From NCBI GenBank assembly GCA_904396495.1, contig CAJFOJ010000032.1, forward strand, positions 124,001-188,000: a DNA stretch of 64,000 nt, written 5' to 3'. The stretch is from an uncultured Oscillospiraceae bacterium (GTDB lineage Bacteria > Bacillota > Clostridia > Oscillospirales > Ruminococcaceae). The first letter of the stretch is position 1. Each line of letters begins with the position of its first letter. The position numbers and the translations under genes were made by a program. Shown here in pieces: positions 7,808 to 16,707 of this stretch. The notes beneath the pieces were generated by a model. That model was not told the origin of the DNA and made no database searches. It was given only the letters and a program-made list of their open reading frames with translations.

Positions 7808-8980
7808 TTAAGATAACACTTCCCACAGGACGTCAAGGCCCCGGGTCAGTTCTTCATCGGTGATGGTGAGGGGCGGCAGCAGCCGGACCTTTGTTTTCGC
7901 GGTGAGGACCAAAAGCCCTTTTTCGAGGCAGGCTTTGGCTATATCGGCGCTCTGTTTGGTTTTCAGTTCGATGCCGACCATCAATCCCAGGCCGCTCAAC
8001 GACTTCACTTCAGGACAGCAGTAGAGACAGGCGCGGATTTTTTCGCCTTTTAATTCCACTTCCTTGAGGAAAGCCTCGTTTGCCACCTTTTTCAGCACCG
8101 CGTTTGCCCCGGCGCAGACCACCGGGTTGCCGCCAAAGGTGGTGCCGTGGGTGCTGGCTCCCAGGACGTCTTTCAGCTTGTCGTTGACCAGCACCGCCCC
8201 GATGGGGAGGCCGCCGCCCAGACCTTTGGCCAGGGTTGTAATATCCGCCTGCACGCCGAAATGCTCGCCGCAGAGGAACTTGCCGGTCCGGCCGACGCCG
8301 GTCTGGACTTCGTCGGCGATGACGAGGATATCGTGTTCCCGGCAGTAGCTGACCACCTTTTGGACATACTCTTTGTCCAGGGCGTTGACGCCGCCTTCAC
8401 CCTGGATGTACTCCATCATGACAGCGCAGGTGGATTTGTTAACGGCCTTCAAAAAGTCGTCAAAATCGTTGGCGACCGCGTAGGAAAAACCCTCAGTAAA
8501 GGGATAGAAGTAGTTGTGGAATACTTCCTGGCCGGTGGCGGCCAAGGTGGTCACCGTCCGTCCGTGGAAGGAGTTTAACAAAGTGACGATGCCGTTTCTC
8601 CCCGGGCCGTATTTGTCAAAACTGTATTTTCTGGCGACTTTAATGGCCCCTTCGTTGGCCTCCGCACCGGAGTTCCCGAAAAATACACGGCTGTAACCGG
8701 TTTTTTCGCAGAGGGTTTTTGCAAGTTCCACGTCGGGGAGGGTGTAATAGAGGTTTGAAATATGAGCGAGATTCCCCGCCTGTTCGGTCACTGCCTTCAC
8801 CCAGCTTTCGTCGGCAAACCCAAGGGAATTGACTCCGATACCGCTGGTGAAATCCACGTACTCTTTGCCGTTTATGTCGGTGCAAACAGCGCCTTTTCCC
8901 CTGACGATGCAGGCGTCAAAACGGCCGTATGTGTTCATAATGTACTGTTGATCTTGCTCTTTGACATGCTGAAAGTCCAT
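7808..8980 (-). CDS. argD: Acetylornithine aminotransferase
   Basis: A 390-residue class III PLP aminotransferase that converts N-acetylglutamate 5-semialdehyde to N-acetylornithine with glutamate as amino donor. Visible motifs are the phosphate-binding NSGAEANEGAIK (103-114), the Asp of ADEVQTGVGRTGK (Asp223) that contacts the pyridine nitrogen, and the Schiff-base lysine Lys252 in AKGLGGGLPIG. Length is normal. GAAAGGA precedes the ATG. The gap to the upstream argB (187 bp) is the largest in the operon and contains the duplicated argB tail. Confidence 0.95.
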   Translation of the reverse strand: MDFQHVKEQDQQYIMNTYGRFDACIVRGKGAVCTDINGKEYVDFTSGIGVNSLGFADESWVKAVTEQAGNLAHISNLYYTLPDVELAKTLCEKTGYSRVFFGNSGAEANEGAIKVARKYSFDKYGPGRNGIVTLLNSFHGRTVTTLAATGQEVFHNYFYPFTEGFSYAVANDFDDFLKAVNKSTCAVMMEYIQGEGGVNALDKEYVQKVVSYCREHDILVIADEVQTGVGRTGKFLCGEHFGVQADITTLAKGLGGGLPIGAVLVNDKLKDVLGASTHGTTFGGNPVVCAGANAVLKKVANEAFLKEVELKGEKIRACLYCCPEVKSLSGLGLMVGIELKTKQSADIAKACLEKGLLVLTAKTKVRLLPPLTITDEELTRGLDVLWEVLS

Positions 8981-9045
8981 TTTAGGTCAGATCCTTTCAA
9001 TTAGGCGCTTCACGGCGCGAAAATGAGATTCTGTATGAGGTGGAT

Positions 9046-9132
9046 TTATTTAAACAGAGTGCCGATACCTTCGTTGGATAGAATCTCGATGAGGATGGAG
9101 TGGGGGATTCGACCGTCGATGATACAGGTTTT
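9046..9132 (-). pseudogene. Duplicated 3' end of argB (28 codons plus stop)
   Basis: The minus strand here encodes the same last 28 residues and TAA stop as argB (from KTCIIDGRIP to GIGTLFK), 122 bp downstream of the real copy at 9168-9254. By direct alignment 15 of 87 bases differ and every difference is synonymous: fourteen at third codon positions and one a TTA/CTA leucine change. Homology stops at the KT codons; upstream of them the sequence diverges and there is no start codon or ribosome binding site. It is a remnant, not a gene. Confidence 0.85.
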
Positions 9133-9167
9133 CGGCAGAAAACTGTATGGGGGTCCGGTCAGTTTCC

Positions 9168-10028
9168 TTATTTAAAGAGTGTACCAATACCTTCATTGGA
9201 TAAAATCTCAATGAGGATGGAATGGGGGATGCGCCCATCAATAATGCAAGTTTTCTGCACGCCCCGCCGCACTGCCTCGACACAGCATTCGATTTTAGGA
9301 ATCATGCCGCCGGAGATGATGCCCTGCTTGATGAGAAAGGGCACCTCGCTGACGTTGACTTCGGGGATGAGGCTTGATTCGTCGTCCTTATCCCGCAAAA
9401 GTCCCCGGATATCGGTCATGAGGATGAGGTTTTCCGCCCCCAGGGCGGACGCGATACGGGAGGCGGCGGTGTCGGCGTTGATGTTGTAGACCTGGCCTTC
9501 GCTGTCGGTGGCGACGGTGGCCACAACGGGGATGTAACCGTTATTGAGAGCGTCCATAATGGGCTTTACGTCTACATCGGTGATTTCGCCCACGTAACCC
9601 AGATCGTCGTCGCCTTTCATCTTCCTCACTTTGAGCATCTTGCCGTCCGAGCCGCAGAGGCCAAGCGCCGTGCCGTTGTGCTGCTCCAAAAGGGCGACCA
9701 GCTCTTTGTTCACTTTACCGGCCAGCACCATCCGGACGATCTCGGCGGTTTCCTTGTCTGTGTACCGCAGGCCGTTTACAAATTTGCTCTCGATGCCCAC
9801 CCGAGTGAGCATCTGGTTGATTTCCGGGCCGCCGCCGTGGATGAGCACCGCCTTGATGCCGACCAGGCTCAAAAGCACGATGTCACTCATGACGGCGTTT
9901 TTAAGCTCTTCGCTCGTCATGGCGTTGCCGCCGTACTTAATGACGACGATTTTGTCGTGGTATTTCTGGATGTAGGGGAGCGCGTCGTTTAAAACCTGCG
10001 CTTTTACACTGTTAGAAATGTTGAGCAT
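9168..10028 (-). CDS. argB: Acetylglutamate kinase
   Basis: A 286-residue amino-acid kinase family enzyme that phosphorylates N-acetylglutamate, usually the arginine-inhibited step. The N-terminal VVIKYGGNAM holds the phosphate-binding lysine and glycine loop, LIHGGGPEI is the substrate loop, and NINADTAASRIASAL is the conserved nucleotide-domain helix. Codon use changes abruptly near the 3' end: codons up to about 9255 favour C/G at position 3, while the last 28 codons favour ATT, AAT and GGT. These are exactly the codons duplicated downstream, which suggests that the present tail was swapped in by recombination. It follows argJ by 35 bp. Confidence 0.95.
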   Translation of the reverse strand: MLNISNSVKAQVLNDALPYIQKYHDKIVVIKYGGNAMTSEELKNAVMSDIVLLSLVGIKAVLIHGGGPEINQMLTRVGIESKFVNGLRYTDKETAEIVRMVLAGKVNKELVALLEQHNGTALGLCGSDGKMLKVRKMKGDDDLGYVGEITDVDVKPIMDALNNGYIPVVATVATDSEGQVYNINADTAASRIASALGAENLILMTDIRGLLRDKDDESSLIPEVNVSEVPFLIKQGIISGGMIPKIECCVEAVRRGVQKTCIIDGRIPHSILIEILSNEGIGTLFK

Positions 10029-10063
10029 AGGAGTATCTGCCTTTCTCCAAAAAATTTCTAAAA

Positions 10064-11299
10064 TCAGGTGCGGTAGTCACCGTTGATTTTCACATAGTCA
10101 TATGTGAGGTCGCAGCCCCAGGCCACGGCGGTCTCTTCGCCGCTATCCAGATTTATCATCACCTTGATTTCGTCGGCCGAAAGGACTTCTTTGGCGATTT
10201 CCTCCGAGAAGTCGATGCCTGCGCCCTTTTCGCAGACCGCCAGAATACCGTTCTTAGAGGCAAAGGAAACGTCTACTTTTTGGACGTCCACCTCGCAGTC
10301 GGCATAGCCAATGGCACAGAGGACTCTTCCCCAGTTGGCGTCTGCCCCGAACATGGCGGATTTAAAAAGGGAGGATGTAATGACCGATTTGGCCACTGTT
10401 TTCGCCTGATGTTTGTCTTCAGCCCCGCTGACGATGCACTCTAAGAGCTTTGTTGCGCCCTCGCCGTCTTTGGCGAGCATCCTAGACAGGTTCATCAGCA
10501 CTACATAGAGGCCGTTTACAAACATCTCAAAATTTTCGTCCTGGGCGACGATGGTGGGGTTTTTTGCCGCGCCGGACGCCATCAGGGAGACCATGTCGTT
10601 TGTGGAGGTGTCTCCGTCGATACTCACCATGTTAAATGTTTCGTCCACCACCTGTTTTAGGGCGATCTGCAAAAGCTCCGGCGCAATCGAAACGTCTGAT
10701 GTGAGAAAACAGAGCATGGTGGCCATGTTGGGATGGATCATGCCGGAACCCTTAGCGCAGCCGCCGATGCGGCATTTCACCCCTCCCAATATAAACTCCA
10801 CTGCCACTTCTTTCTGGACGGTGTCGGTGGTCATAATGGATTGGGCAAAGTCCCCATTTCCGTCTATAGTGAGGTTCTTTACCAGCTGGGGCATAGCCTC
10901 TTCGATGGGCTCGATGGGCAAGGGCTGGCCAATGACGCCGGTAGAGGCGACAATGATGTCGTCGGAGTCCATACTCAGTTCGTGGGCGGCAATGGTGCAC
11001 ATAAGCTCCGCTTTTTCGATGCCGTCGGCGTTACAGGTGTTGGCGATACCGCTGTTGACGATGACCGCTTGGGCTTTATTGTTTTTTAGGTGGTCTTTAG
11101 TGACGCTGATGGGCGCACCCTTGACCTTGTTTTGGGTGTAAACCGCTGCCGCCACAGTTGGTTTATCGGCGACGATGAGCCCCAAATCTTTTTTGGTTTT
11201 GTTGGCTCGAATGCCGCAGTGAAGCCCTGCCGCCTGAAAGCCTTTGGAAGCGGTGACGCCGCCGTCTACAAAGGCGAATCCTTCAAATTTTACGAGCAT
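10064..11299 (-). CDS. argJ: Bifunctional glutamate N-acetyltransferase / amino-acid acetyltransferase
   Basis: A 411-residue ArgJ that transfers the acetyl group from N-acetylornithine to glutamate, closing the cyclic arginine pathway, and may also use acetyl-CoA. The self-processing site is visible: KGSGMIHPNMATML, with Thr194 as the nucleophile exposed by cleavage after Ala193, giving alpha and beta chains. The proenzyme length is normal. The ATG has AGAAAGGAATG upstream at slightly long spacing. Because ArgJ recycles acetyl groups, the absence of argA/argE from the operon is expected. Confidence 0.95.
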   Translation of the reverse strand: MLVKFEGFAFVDGGVTASKGFQAAGLHCGIRANKTKKDLGLIVADKPTVAAAVYTQNKVKGAPISVTKDHLKNNKAQAVIVNSGIANTCNADGIEKAELMCTIAAHELSMDSDDIIVASTGVIGQPLPIEPIEEAMPQLVKNLTIDGNGDFAQSIMTTDTVQKEVAVEFILGGVKCRIGGCAKGSGMIHPNMATMLCFLTSDVSIAPELLQIALKQVVDETFNMVSIDGDTSTNDMVSLMASGAAKNPTIVAQDENFEMFVNGLYVVLMNLSRMLAKDGEGATKLLECIVSGAEDKHQAKTVAKSVITSSLFKSAMFGADANWGRVLCAIGYADCEVDVQKVDVSFASKNGILAVCEKGAGIDFSEEIAKEVLSADEIKVMINLDSGEETAVAWGCDLTYDYVKINGDYRT

Positions 11300-11414
11300 A
11301 TATTCAATTCATTCCTTTCTGGAAATTTGAGCGCCGCCACATCGACGGAAAAATACGCAATAAAAATCCCAAATTCTATTTAAAGCAACACAATTGATGT
11401 TTAGAATAACGGTT

Positions 11415-12455
11415 TTAAAAAATGGGCGCAATGAGCTTAAGACCGGCATTTTCTGGAAGGCCCAGCACCAGGTTCATGTTCTGGATGGCCTGGCCGGCGG
11501 CGCCTTTGACCATATTGTCAATGGCGGAAACCAAAATTGCCCGGCTGGTACGCTGGTCATAGTGGACGGAAATCTGGCAGTTGTTGGTACAACGGACGTT
11601 TTTCAAATTGACGATCTCCCCTAAAGGCAAAACCGTCACGAATTCTTCGTGCTCATAGAAGTCCGCGTACATTTTGTGGAGGGCTTCGGCACTAGAAGGG
11701 TCTTTCATATCCACGTAAATGGTGGAAACAATGCCCCGATTCACCGGAAGAAGGTGGGGAACAAAGGTCAGAGTCACTTTTTCTCCCGCCAGAGCGGACA
11801 GGTTCTGTTCGATTTCCGGCGTGTGCCGGTGGGAAGCAATTTTATAAGGGGAAAACGCCTCATTACACTCAGGGTAATGAGATGTGAGGGAAAGTCCTCT
11901 ACCCGCACCCGTCACGCCGGATTTGGCGTCAATGATAATGTGTTTTAAATCGGCAAGCCCCGATTTCATCAGGGGAGCTAACCCCAAGCTGGCACAGGTG
12001 ACGTAACAGCCAGGGTTTGCGATGATCTTTGCTCCTTTGGCTTTTTGCCGATCCAGTTCTGGGATGCAGTAGACGGCCAAATCGTGGAGCCCTTTCTCCT
12101 TGTAGGTGAGGCCGTACCACTCTTTGTAATCGGCCTCGTCATATAGGCGAAAGTCTGCCCCCAAGTCGATAAAATACCTGCCTTTATCTACACATTTCTT
12201 TGCGATGGGTTCACATAGACCGTGAGGCAGGGAGGCGAATACCACGTCGCTCTTTTCGATAACGGCGTCCTCGTTTTCCAACATCAAATCGGATACCCCG
12301 GTGAAGTTGGGATAGATTTCCGATAAGGGCTTCCCCTCGTATGAAACCGAACTGACGGCTGTTAAAGTAACGTTTGGATGAGACAGCAAAAGCCGCGCCA
12401 GCTCCGCGCCTGCGTAGCCGGTGGCGCCGATGATGCCTACTTTTATGGTACTCAT
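11415..12455 (-). CDS. argC: N-acetyl-gamma-glutamyl-phosphate reductase
   Basis: A 346-residue NADPH-dependent reductase making N-acetylglutamate 5-semialdehyde. The N-terminus has the Rossmann loop GIIGATGYAGAELARLL, and the catalytic cysteine is Cys150 in ANPGCYVTCA, as in the family. Length is typical of the long-form ArgC. It lies 38 bp after argH and 115 bp before argJ; that gap shows no promoter or hairpin that I can support. Confidence 0.96.
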   Translation of the reverse strand: MSTIKVGIIGATGYAGAELARLLLSHPNVTLTAVSSVSYEGKPLSEIYPNFTGVSDLMLENEDAVIEKSDVVFASLPHGLCEPIAKKCVDKGRYFIDLGADFRLYDEADYKEWYGLTYKEKGLHDLAVYCIPELDRQKAKGAKIIANPGCYVTCASLGLAPLMKSGLADLKHIIIDAKSGVTGAGRGLSLTSHYPECNEAFSPYKIASHRHTPEIEQNLSALAGEKVTLTFVPHLLPVNRGIVSTIYVDMKDPSSAEALHKMYADFYEHEEFVTVLPLGEIVNLKNVRCTNNCQISVHYDQRTSRAILVSAIDNMVKGAAGQAIQNMNLVLGLPENAGLKLIAPIF

Positions 12456-12493
12456 ATATAAATAACATCCTTTCGGAATCAGATTTCAATTCC

Positions 12494-13864
12494 TTACAGC
12501 GCTGCTTGGACAGCGGCAATTTGCTCTTTGACTCGCTCCTTGGCCGGACCGCCGATACAATTTCGCATAAACGCACAGGTTTTCAGGTTGATGGCGTCAT
12601 AGACATCGTCGGTAAAATCCTCGCTAACCTTTCGGTATTCGTGCAGTGGCAGGGTTTCCAAGGTGCAGTTTAAATCGATACAGGTGGCCACTAACGTACC
12701 GGTGATTTTATAGGCGTCCCGGAAAGGAACCCCTTTTTTGGTCAGGTAATCGGCACAATCGGTGGCGTTGATAAACCCCTTAGCTGCGGCGGCCCTCATG
12801 TTTTCTGGGAGTACCTTGGCGGTCGCCAGCATGGGGTCGAAGGTGACAAGACAAAGCTTAACCGTGTCAATAGCGTCGAAAATCGCCTCTTTGTCCTCCT
12901 GCATATCCTTGTTGTAAGCGAGAGGCAGGGATTTCATCATCGACAGGAGTGTCACAAGGTCTCCGTAGACGCGACCGGTCTTGCCTCTAACCAGTTCCGC
13001 CACGTCGGGGTTTTTCTTCTGGGGCATAATGCTGGAACCGGTGGCAAAAGCGTCGTCCAGCTCCATAAACTTAAACTCCCAAGAGCACCAGAGGATGATT
13101 TCCTCCGATAAACGGGACATGTGCATCATAATGGTGGAAATGGCGGAGCAAAGTTCGATGCAGAAATCCCTGTCGGAAACCCCGTCTAAGGAGTTGAGCA
13201 TGGGACCGTCGAATCCTAAAAGGGAGGCGGTCATCTCCCGGTCGATGGGGTAGGTGGTTCCGGCCAGAGCGCCACTCCCAAGCGGACAAAAGTTCATCCG
13301 TTTGGCGGTATCGGAAAGCCTTCCCAAATCCCGCAGGAACATGTTGGCATAGGCCATCAGGTGATGGGCAAAGGTGATGGGCTGGGCCCGCTGCAAATGG
13401 GTGTAGCCGGGCATAATAGTCTCGAGGTTTTCTTCCGCTATCTTGCAGATGGTTTTGATGAGCTGTGTGAGAAGTTTTTTGATGTCATCGATCTCATCCC
13501 GCAGATAGAGCCGGATGTCAAGTGCCACTTGATCGTTGCGGGAGCGGGCGGTGTGGAGCCGCTTGCCTGCGTCTCCGATGCGGGCGGTGAGTTCCGCTTC
13601 CACAAACATGTGGATGTCTTCCGCTTCCATGTCAAACTGCAATGCACCGGATTGAAGGTCTGCAAGAATTCCCTCCAGCCCGTTGATAATTTTATCAACG
13701 TCCTCTTTTGGGATAATACCCTGTTTGCCCAACATGGTGGCGTGAGCGATGGAACCGAAAATATCCTGTTTGTACATCCTGCCGTCAAAGGAGATGGAAG
13801 AATTAAAATCGTTTACCTTGCTGTCCGCTTCCTTTTTAAACCGTCCCGCCCACATTTTTGCCAT
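12494..13864 (-). CDS. argH: Argininosuccinate lyase
   Basis: A 456-residue fumarase/aspartase superfamily enzyme, homotetrameric, splitting argininosuccinate into arginine and fumarate. The signature GSSIMPQKKNPD (residues about 276-287) contains the catalytic serine loop; HTARSRND (about 104-111) is the substrate loop. The ATG at 13864 has GGAAGG eight bases upstream; a TTG two codons earlier is less well placed. It follows argG by 107 bp. That gap holds a GGGCAG/CTGCCC hairpin without a convincing T-run, so read-through from argG is assumed. Confidence 0.96.
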   Translation of the reverse strand: MAKMWAGRFKKEADSKVNDFNSSISFDGRMYKQDIFGSIAHATMLGKQGIIPKEDVDKIINGLEGILADLQSGALQFDMEAEDIHMFVEAELTARIGDAGKRLHTARSRNDQVALDIRLYLRDEIDDIKKLLTQLIKTICKIAEENLETIMPGYTHLQRAQPITFAHHLMAYANMFLRDLGRLSDTAKRMNFCPLGSGALAGTTYPIDREMTASLLGFDGPMLNSLDGVSDRDFCIELCSAISTIMMHMSRLSEEIILWCSWEFKFMELDDAFATGSSIMPQKKNPDVAELVRGKTGRVYGDLVTLLSMMKSLPLAYNKDMQEDKEAIFDAIDTVKLCLVTFDPMLATAKVLPENMRAAAAKGFINATDCADYLTKKGVPFRDAYKITGTLVATCIDLNCTLETLPLHEYRKVSEDFTDDVYDAINLKTCAFMRNCIGGPAKERVKEQIAAVQAAL

Positions 13865-13971
13865 AGCCAAAACCTTCCTTTTCTATGTAAAATGGAAAGG
13901 GCAGGCGCTCTCGGCACTGCCCCGTGTGATTGATGGTTGCGGGACCGCAGAGTGCCCGCCTCTGTTTTGTA

Positions 13972-15198
13972 CTATTTGTTTTCGTTTCTCTTCTCGTCCA
14001 ACATGGCCTTGACTTTGATGGGCAGGCCAAAGAGGTTGATAAAGCCCTGTGCGTCATGCTGGTTGTAAACGTCGTCTTCCCCAAAGGTGGCGATTTCCTC
14101 GCTGTAGAGGGAATAGGGAGAGCAGACGCCGGCGTTGATGATATTGCCCTTATAGAGCTTTAGCTTGACGTCTCCGGTAACGGTTTCCTGGGTTTTGTCG
14201 ACGAAGGCGGAGAGAGCTTCCCGTAAGGGGGTGTACCACTGGCCATCGTAGACAATGTCGGCAAATTTTAAAGCGATTTGCTGTTTGTAGTGCTGGGTTG
14301 CCTTGTCGAGGCAGATGGTCTCCAAAACGTCGTGAGCGTGATAGAGAATGGTTCCGCCGGGGGTCTCATATACGCCTCTCGACTTCATGCCCACTAACCG
14401 GTTTTCCACCAGATCGGCCAACCCGATACCATTTTCACCACCAATTTTATTGAGGGCTTTGATGAGGGCGACACCGTCCATCTTTTTGCCATCCAAAGCG
14501 ACGGGGATACCCTGTTCAAAGGAGATAGTGATATAAGTGGGTTTGTCTGGCGCCATTTCAGGGGAAACTCCCATCTCGAGGAAACCGGGTTTGTTGTACT
14601 GAGGCTCGTTCATGGGATCCTCCAGGTCAAGGCCCTCATGGGACAGATGCCACAGGTTCATGTCCTTGGAGTAGTTGGTCTCCCGAGTCAGCTTAATGGG
14701 AATGTTGTGAGCCTCGGCGTAGTCGATTTCCTCGTCACGGGATTTGATGTTCCAAATCCGCCAAGGGGCAATAATGGGCATATTGGGGGCGAAAGCCTTG
14801 ATGGCCAATTCAAACCGAACCTGGTCATTTCCCTTGCCGGTGCAGCCGTGACAGATGGCATCGGCGCCTTCCTTTTTGGCGATTTCGACAATTCTCTTTG
14901 CAATGGGAGGCCGTGCGAAAGAGGTGCCCAGCAGGTATTTGTTTTCATAAACGGCGCCCGCTTTAATGGTAGGGAAAACGTAATCGTAGACAAATTCTTT
15001 TTGGATGTCCTCGATGTAGAGCTTGGAAGCGCCAGTTTTGAGTGCCCGTTCCTCCAAGCCGTCTAATTCCGCGTCCTGCCCTACGTTGCCGGCGACACAG
15101 ATAACCTCGCAGCCGTAGTTTTCCTTGAGCCATGGGATAATAATGGAGGTGTCGAGCCCTCCAGAATATGCCAAAACGACTTTATTATACTTTGCCAT
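13972..15198 (-). CDS. argG: Argininosuccinate synthase
   Basis: A 408-residue ATP-dependent ligase joining citrulline and aspartate. The N-terminal ATP pyrophosphatase loop AYSGGLDTS is at residues 10-18, and GCTGKGND marks the citrulline/aspartate site. The start [11 protein letters not shown] at 15198 is preferred: GAAAGGA is nine bases upstream, while the ATG two codons before leaves only about three bases. It is the first gene of the seven-gene arginine operon, downstream of a clear promoter at 15261-15289 and a palindrome-rich AT region that may bind the arginine repressor. Confidence 0.96.
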   Translation of the reverse strand: MAKYNKVVLAYSGGLDTSIIIPWLKENYGCEVICVAGNVGQDAELDGLEERALKTGASKLYIEDIQKEFVYDYVFPTIKAGAVYENKYLLGTSFARPPIAKRIVEIAKKEGADAICHGCTGKGNDQVRFELAIKAFAPNMPIIAPWRIWNIKSRDEEIDYAEAHNIPIKLTRETNYSKDMNLWHLSHEGLDLEDPMNEPQYNKPGFLEMGVSPEMAPDKPTYITISFEQGIPVALDGKKMDGVALIKALNKIGGENGIGLADLVENRLVGMKSRGVYETPGGTILYHAHDVLETICLDKATQHYKQQIALKFADIVYDGQWYTPLREALSAFVDKTQETVTGDVKLKLYKGNIINAGVCSPYSLYSEEIATFGEDDVYNQHDAQGFINLFGLPIKVKAMLDEKRNENK

Positions 15199-15260
15199 TT
15201 TCATTCTTCCTTTCACAGATCAACGCTTCGATACGCCGGTAATTTCTTTAGTATGTTTGT

Positions 15261-15289
15261 ATTATACGGGGCCTGTTTTAAAATTGCAA
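15261..15289 (-). promoter_or_regulatory. Promoter of the arginine operon
   Basis: On the minus strand TTGCAA (15289-15284), a 17-bp spacer and a perfect TATAAT (15266-15261) lie about 60 bp before the argG start. Confidence 0.7.
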
Positions 15290-15325
15290 GGGTTTTCCCG
15301 TCCAAAATTTCAAAAATAGGGAATA

Positions 15326-15415
15326 TTTGTATAAGTATACAAATAATTTTTGATAATTGTTGGGCAGTTATGCAATATTTTTGCATAATATGCATTTTTA
15401 TTGAATATTATACAA
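15326..15415. promoter_or_regulatory. Cluster of AT-rich palindromes upstream of argG, possible ArgR sites
   Basis: Three inverted repeats stand close together: TTTGTATAAGTATACAAA (15326-15343, 18 bp), ATGCAA-N5-TTGCAT (15370-15386) and TGCATAATATGCA (15382-15394), with TTGAATATTATACAA at 15401-15415. ARG boxes are 18-bp AT-rich palindromes built on TGAATA-like half sites. The size and the last element fit, but the match to consensus is partial and no argR gene is in the window. Confidence 0.4.
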
Positions 15416-15773
15416 CCATATAAATAATAAAATAAATTAACTAAAATATTGGGGTCTTTACACTAACCCATAAAGGAAAAGTAGTTGAAATAACAGAGAT
15501 ATCCACTGATTAAAGGAAGGCAACATGCCAGTGCGTCCAGATAAATTTTACCCCTATAGGAGAGGTATTTGTCTCCGTCACGGAAAATACAATTTCTGCC
15601 TTCCCCCATCACAAAGGAAAAATACTGGCCGGGCTGTATCCGATTAAGGGAAAAAGGAGAAGACCAAAAACGAAAAGTTTCCTATAATAAATGCATAGCC
15701 GCCCGGTTGTCGTGCCAGGCAGCTATGCGCCATTATACATGTCCAGAGCCTCAACAAGGTGGAACCTTTAGGA
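15416..15773. other. Intergenic region between arg operon and AraC regulator gene
   Basis: No convincing gene. A 40-codon frame at 15525-15647 (+) begins with ATG after TAAAGGAAGG, but its peptide (MPVRPDKFYPYRRG...) is unrecognised and low-complexity. A GC-rich imperfect hairpin (GCATAGC...GCTATGC, 15693-15728) lies downstream of the AraC gene but lacks a T-run in either direction. Confidence 0.4.
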
Positions 15774-16523
15774 TTAGAGTTTGGAGGGTGGGACTTTTTT
15801 TTGCATTTTAACAAATCTGGAAAAGTATTTTGGATCGTCAAATCCTACTTTTTCCGATACCTCACGGATGGAGTAATAGCCAGAATGTATGAGCTCCTCG
15901 GCGTATTTTAACCGCAATTGATTAATGTATTTCAGCGGAGTGGTGCCACATCTCTGTTTGAACGCCCGCCTAAAGTATGTGTCGCTGGTCCCAAATATTT
16001 CTGAGAGTTTGGAAATGGAAATGTCGCTTTCAGAATAATGCTTGTGGATGTATTCCAGCACTTTGCCCATTTTGTTTTGGCGGGGATGTCCGGATTGCTC
16101 TTTTTTGATCCCCTCCAGTATGGCGTAAAAGATAGAGGTAGCGGCATAGCGGTAACCGGGTGTTTTCCGGTTCCACACGTCGAATAAGGAGCGGAACAAG
16201 TAGTGATATAACTGGGTGTCGTCCGGGGACAGGGAAAAGAAATCGTAGTGATCCCAGCCCCCTTCTATTTCGAAATGGACGACATACAGGTGTTCGGACT
16301 GATGGTCCAGGGTGTATTCAAAATCTTTGGGGACGTAGGCGATGGAATCACCCGACACATGGGAAATGACGCCGTCGTGGACAAAAGACGCGTCTCCCTT
16401 TAGCCGGAAGGAGAGGGCGTGAAAAGGCCGTGGATTGGCGTGCCTGACGGCTCCGTCCCAGGAAAGCTCTAAAACAGAAAGGATGCGAAAGAGGTTTCTG
16501 TCGTCGTCAAAAAAATCCATCAT
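15774..16523 (-). CDS. AraC family transcriptional regulator
   Basis: A 249-residue regulator with an N-terminal cupin-like sugar-sensing domain (about residues 20-140, with the HPRPFHALSF-like strand pattern) and a C-terminal double HTH (about 155-249). The second HTH ends in the typical GFDDPKYFSRFVKMQKKVPPSKL-type block, which places the stop correctly. Two ATGs stand side by side at the start, and GGGGG is close; the second, at 16520, has the better spacing. It is divergent from the carbohydrate cluster at 16708. Repeated TTTGATAT motifs between them are its likely binding sites, so it probably activates that cluster in response to a sugar or sugar acid. Confidence 0.9.
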   Translation of the reverse strand: MMDFFDDDRNLFRILSVLELSWDGAVRHANPRPFHALSFRLKGDASFVHDGVISHVSGDSIAYVPKDFEYTLDHQSEHLYVVHFEIEGGWDHYDFFSLSPDDTQLYHYLFRSLFDVWNRKTPGYRYAATSIFYAILEGIKKEQSGHPRQNKMGKVLEYIHKHYSESDISISKLSEIFGTSDTYFRRAFKQRCGTTPLKYINQLRLKYAEELIHSGYYSIREVSEKVGFDDPKYFSRFVKMQKKVPPSKL

Positions 16524-16551
16524 ATCCCCCTTTTCAAGGTGTTGGCAAAAC

Positions 16552-16645
16552 TGGTATCAAAAGGATTTTTGCTTCTACTCACGCTGTCAAACTACCACAT
16601 TTGATATCATTTGTCAAGTTATGAAATATCCACCTTTTGATATGA
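16552..16645. promoter_or_regulatory. Candidate AraC-type operator with three TTTGATAT motifs
   Basis: The motif CCTTTTGATA occurs at 16633-16642 (+) and, inverted, at 16555-16564. A third TTTGATATCA lies at 16600-16609. The right-hand copy ends just ahead of the weak -35 region of the cluster promoter, the usual place for an activator. Confidence 0.5.
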
Positions 16646-16653
16646 AAATGGAG

Positions 16654-16682
16654 TGTACTTTACCTTTCATCAATTTTATAAT
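16654..16682 (+). promoter_or_regulatory. Promoter of the carbohydrate cluster
   Basis: TATAAT at 16677-16682 has only TGTACT 17 bp upstream (16654-16659). A good -10 with a poor -35 next to an operator copy fits an activator-dependent promoter. Confidence 0.5.
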
Positions 16683-16707
16683 ACTCATAGATTGAGGAGG
16701 GATACAT

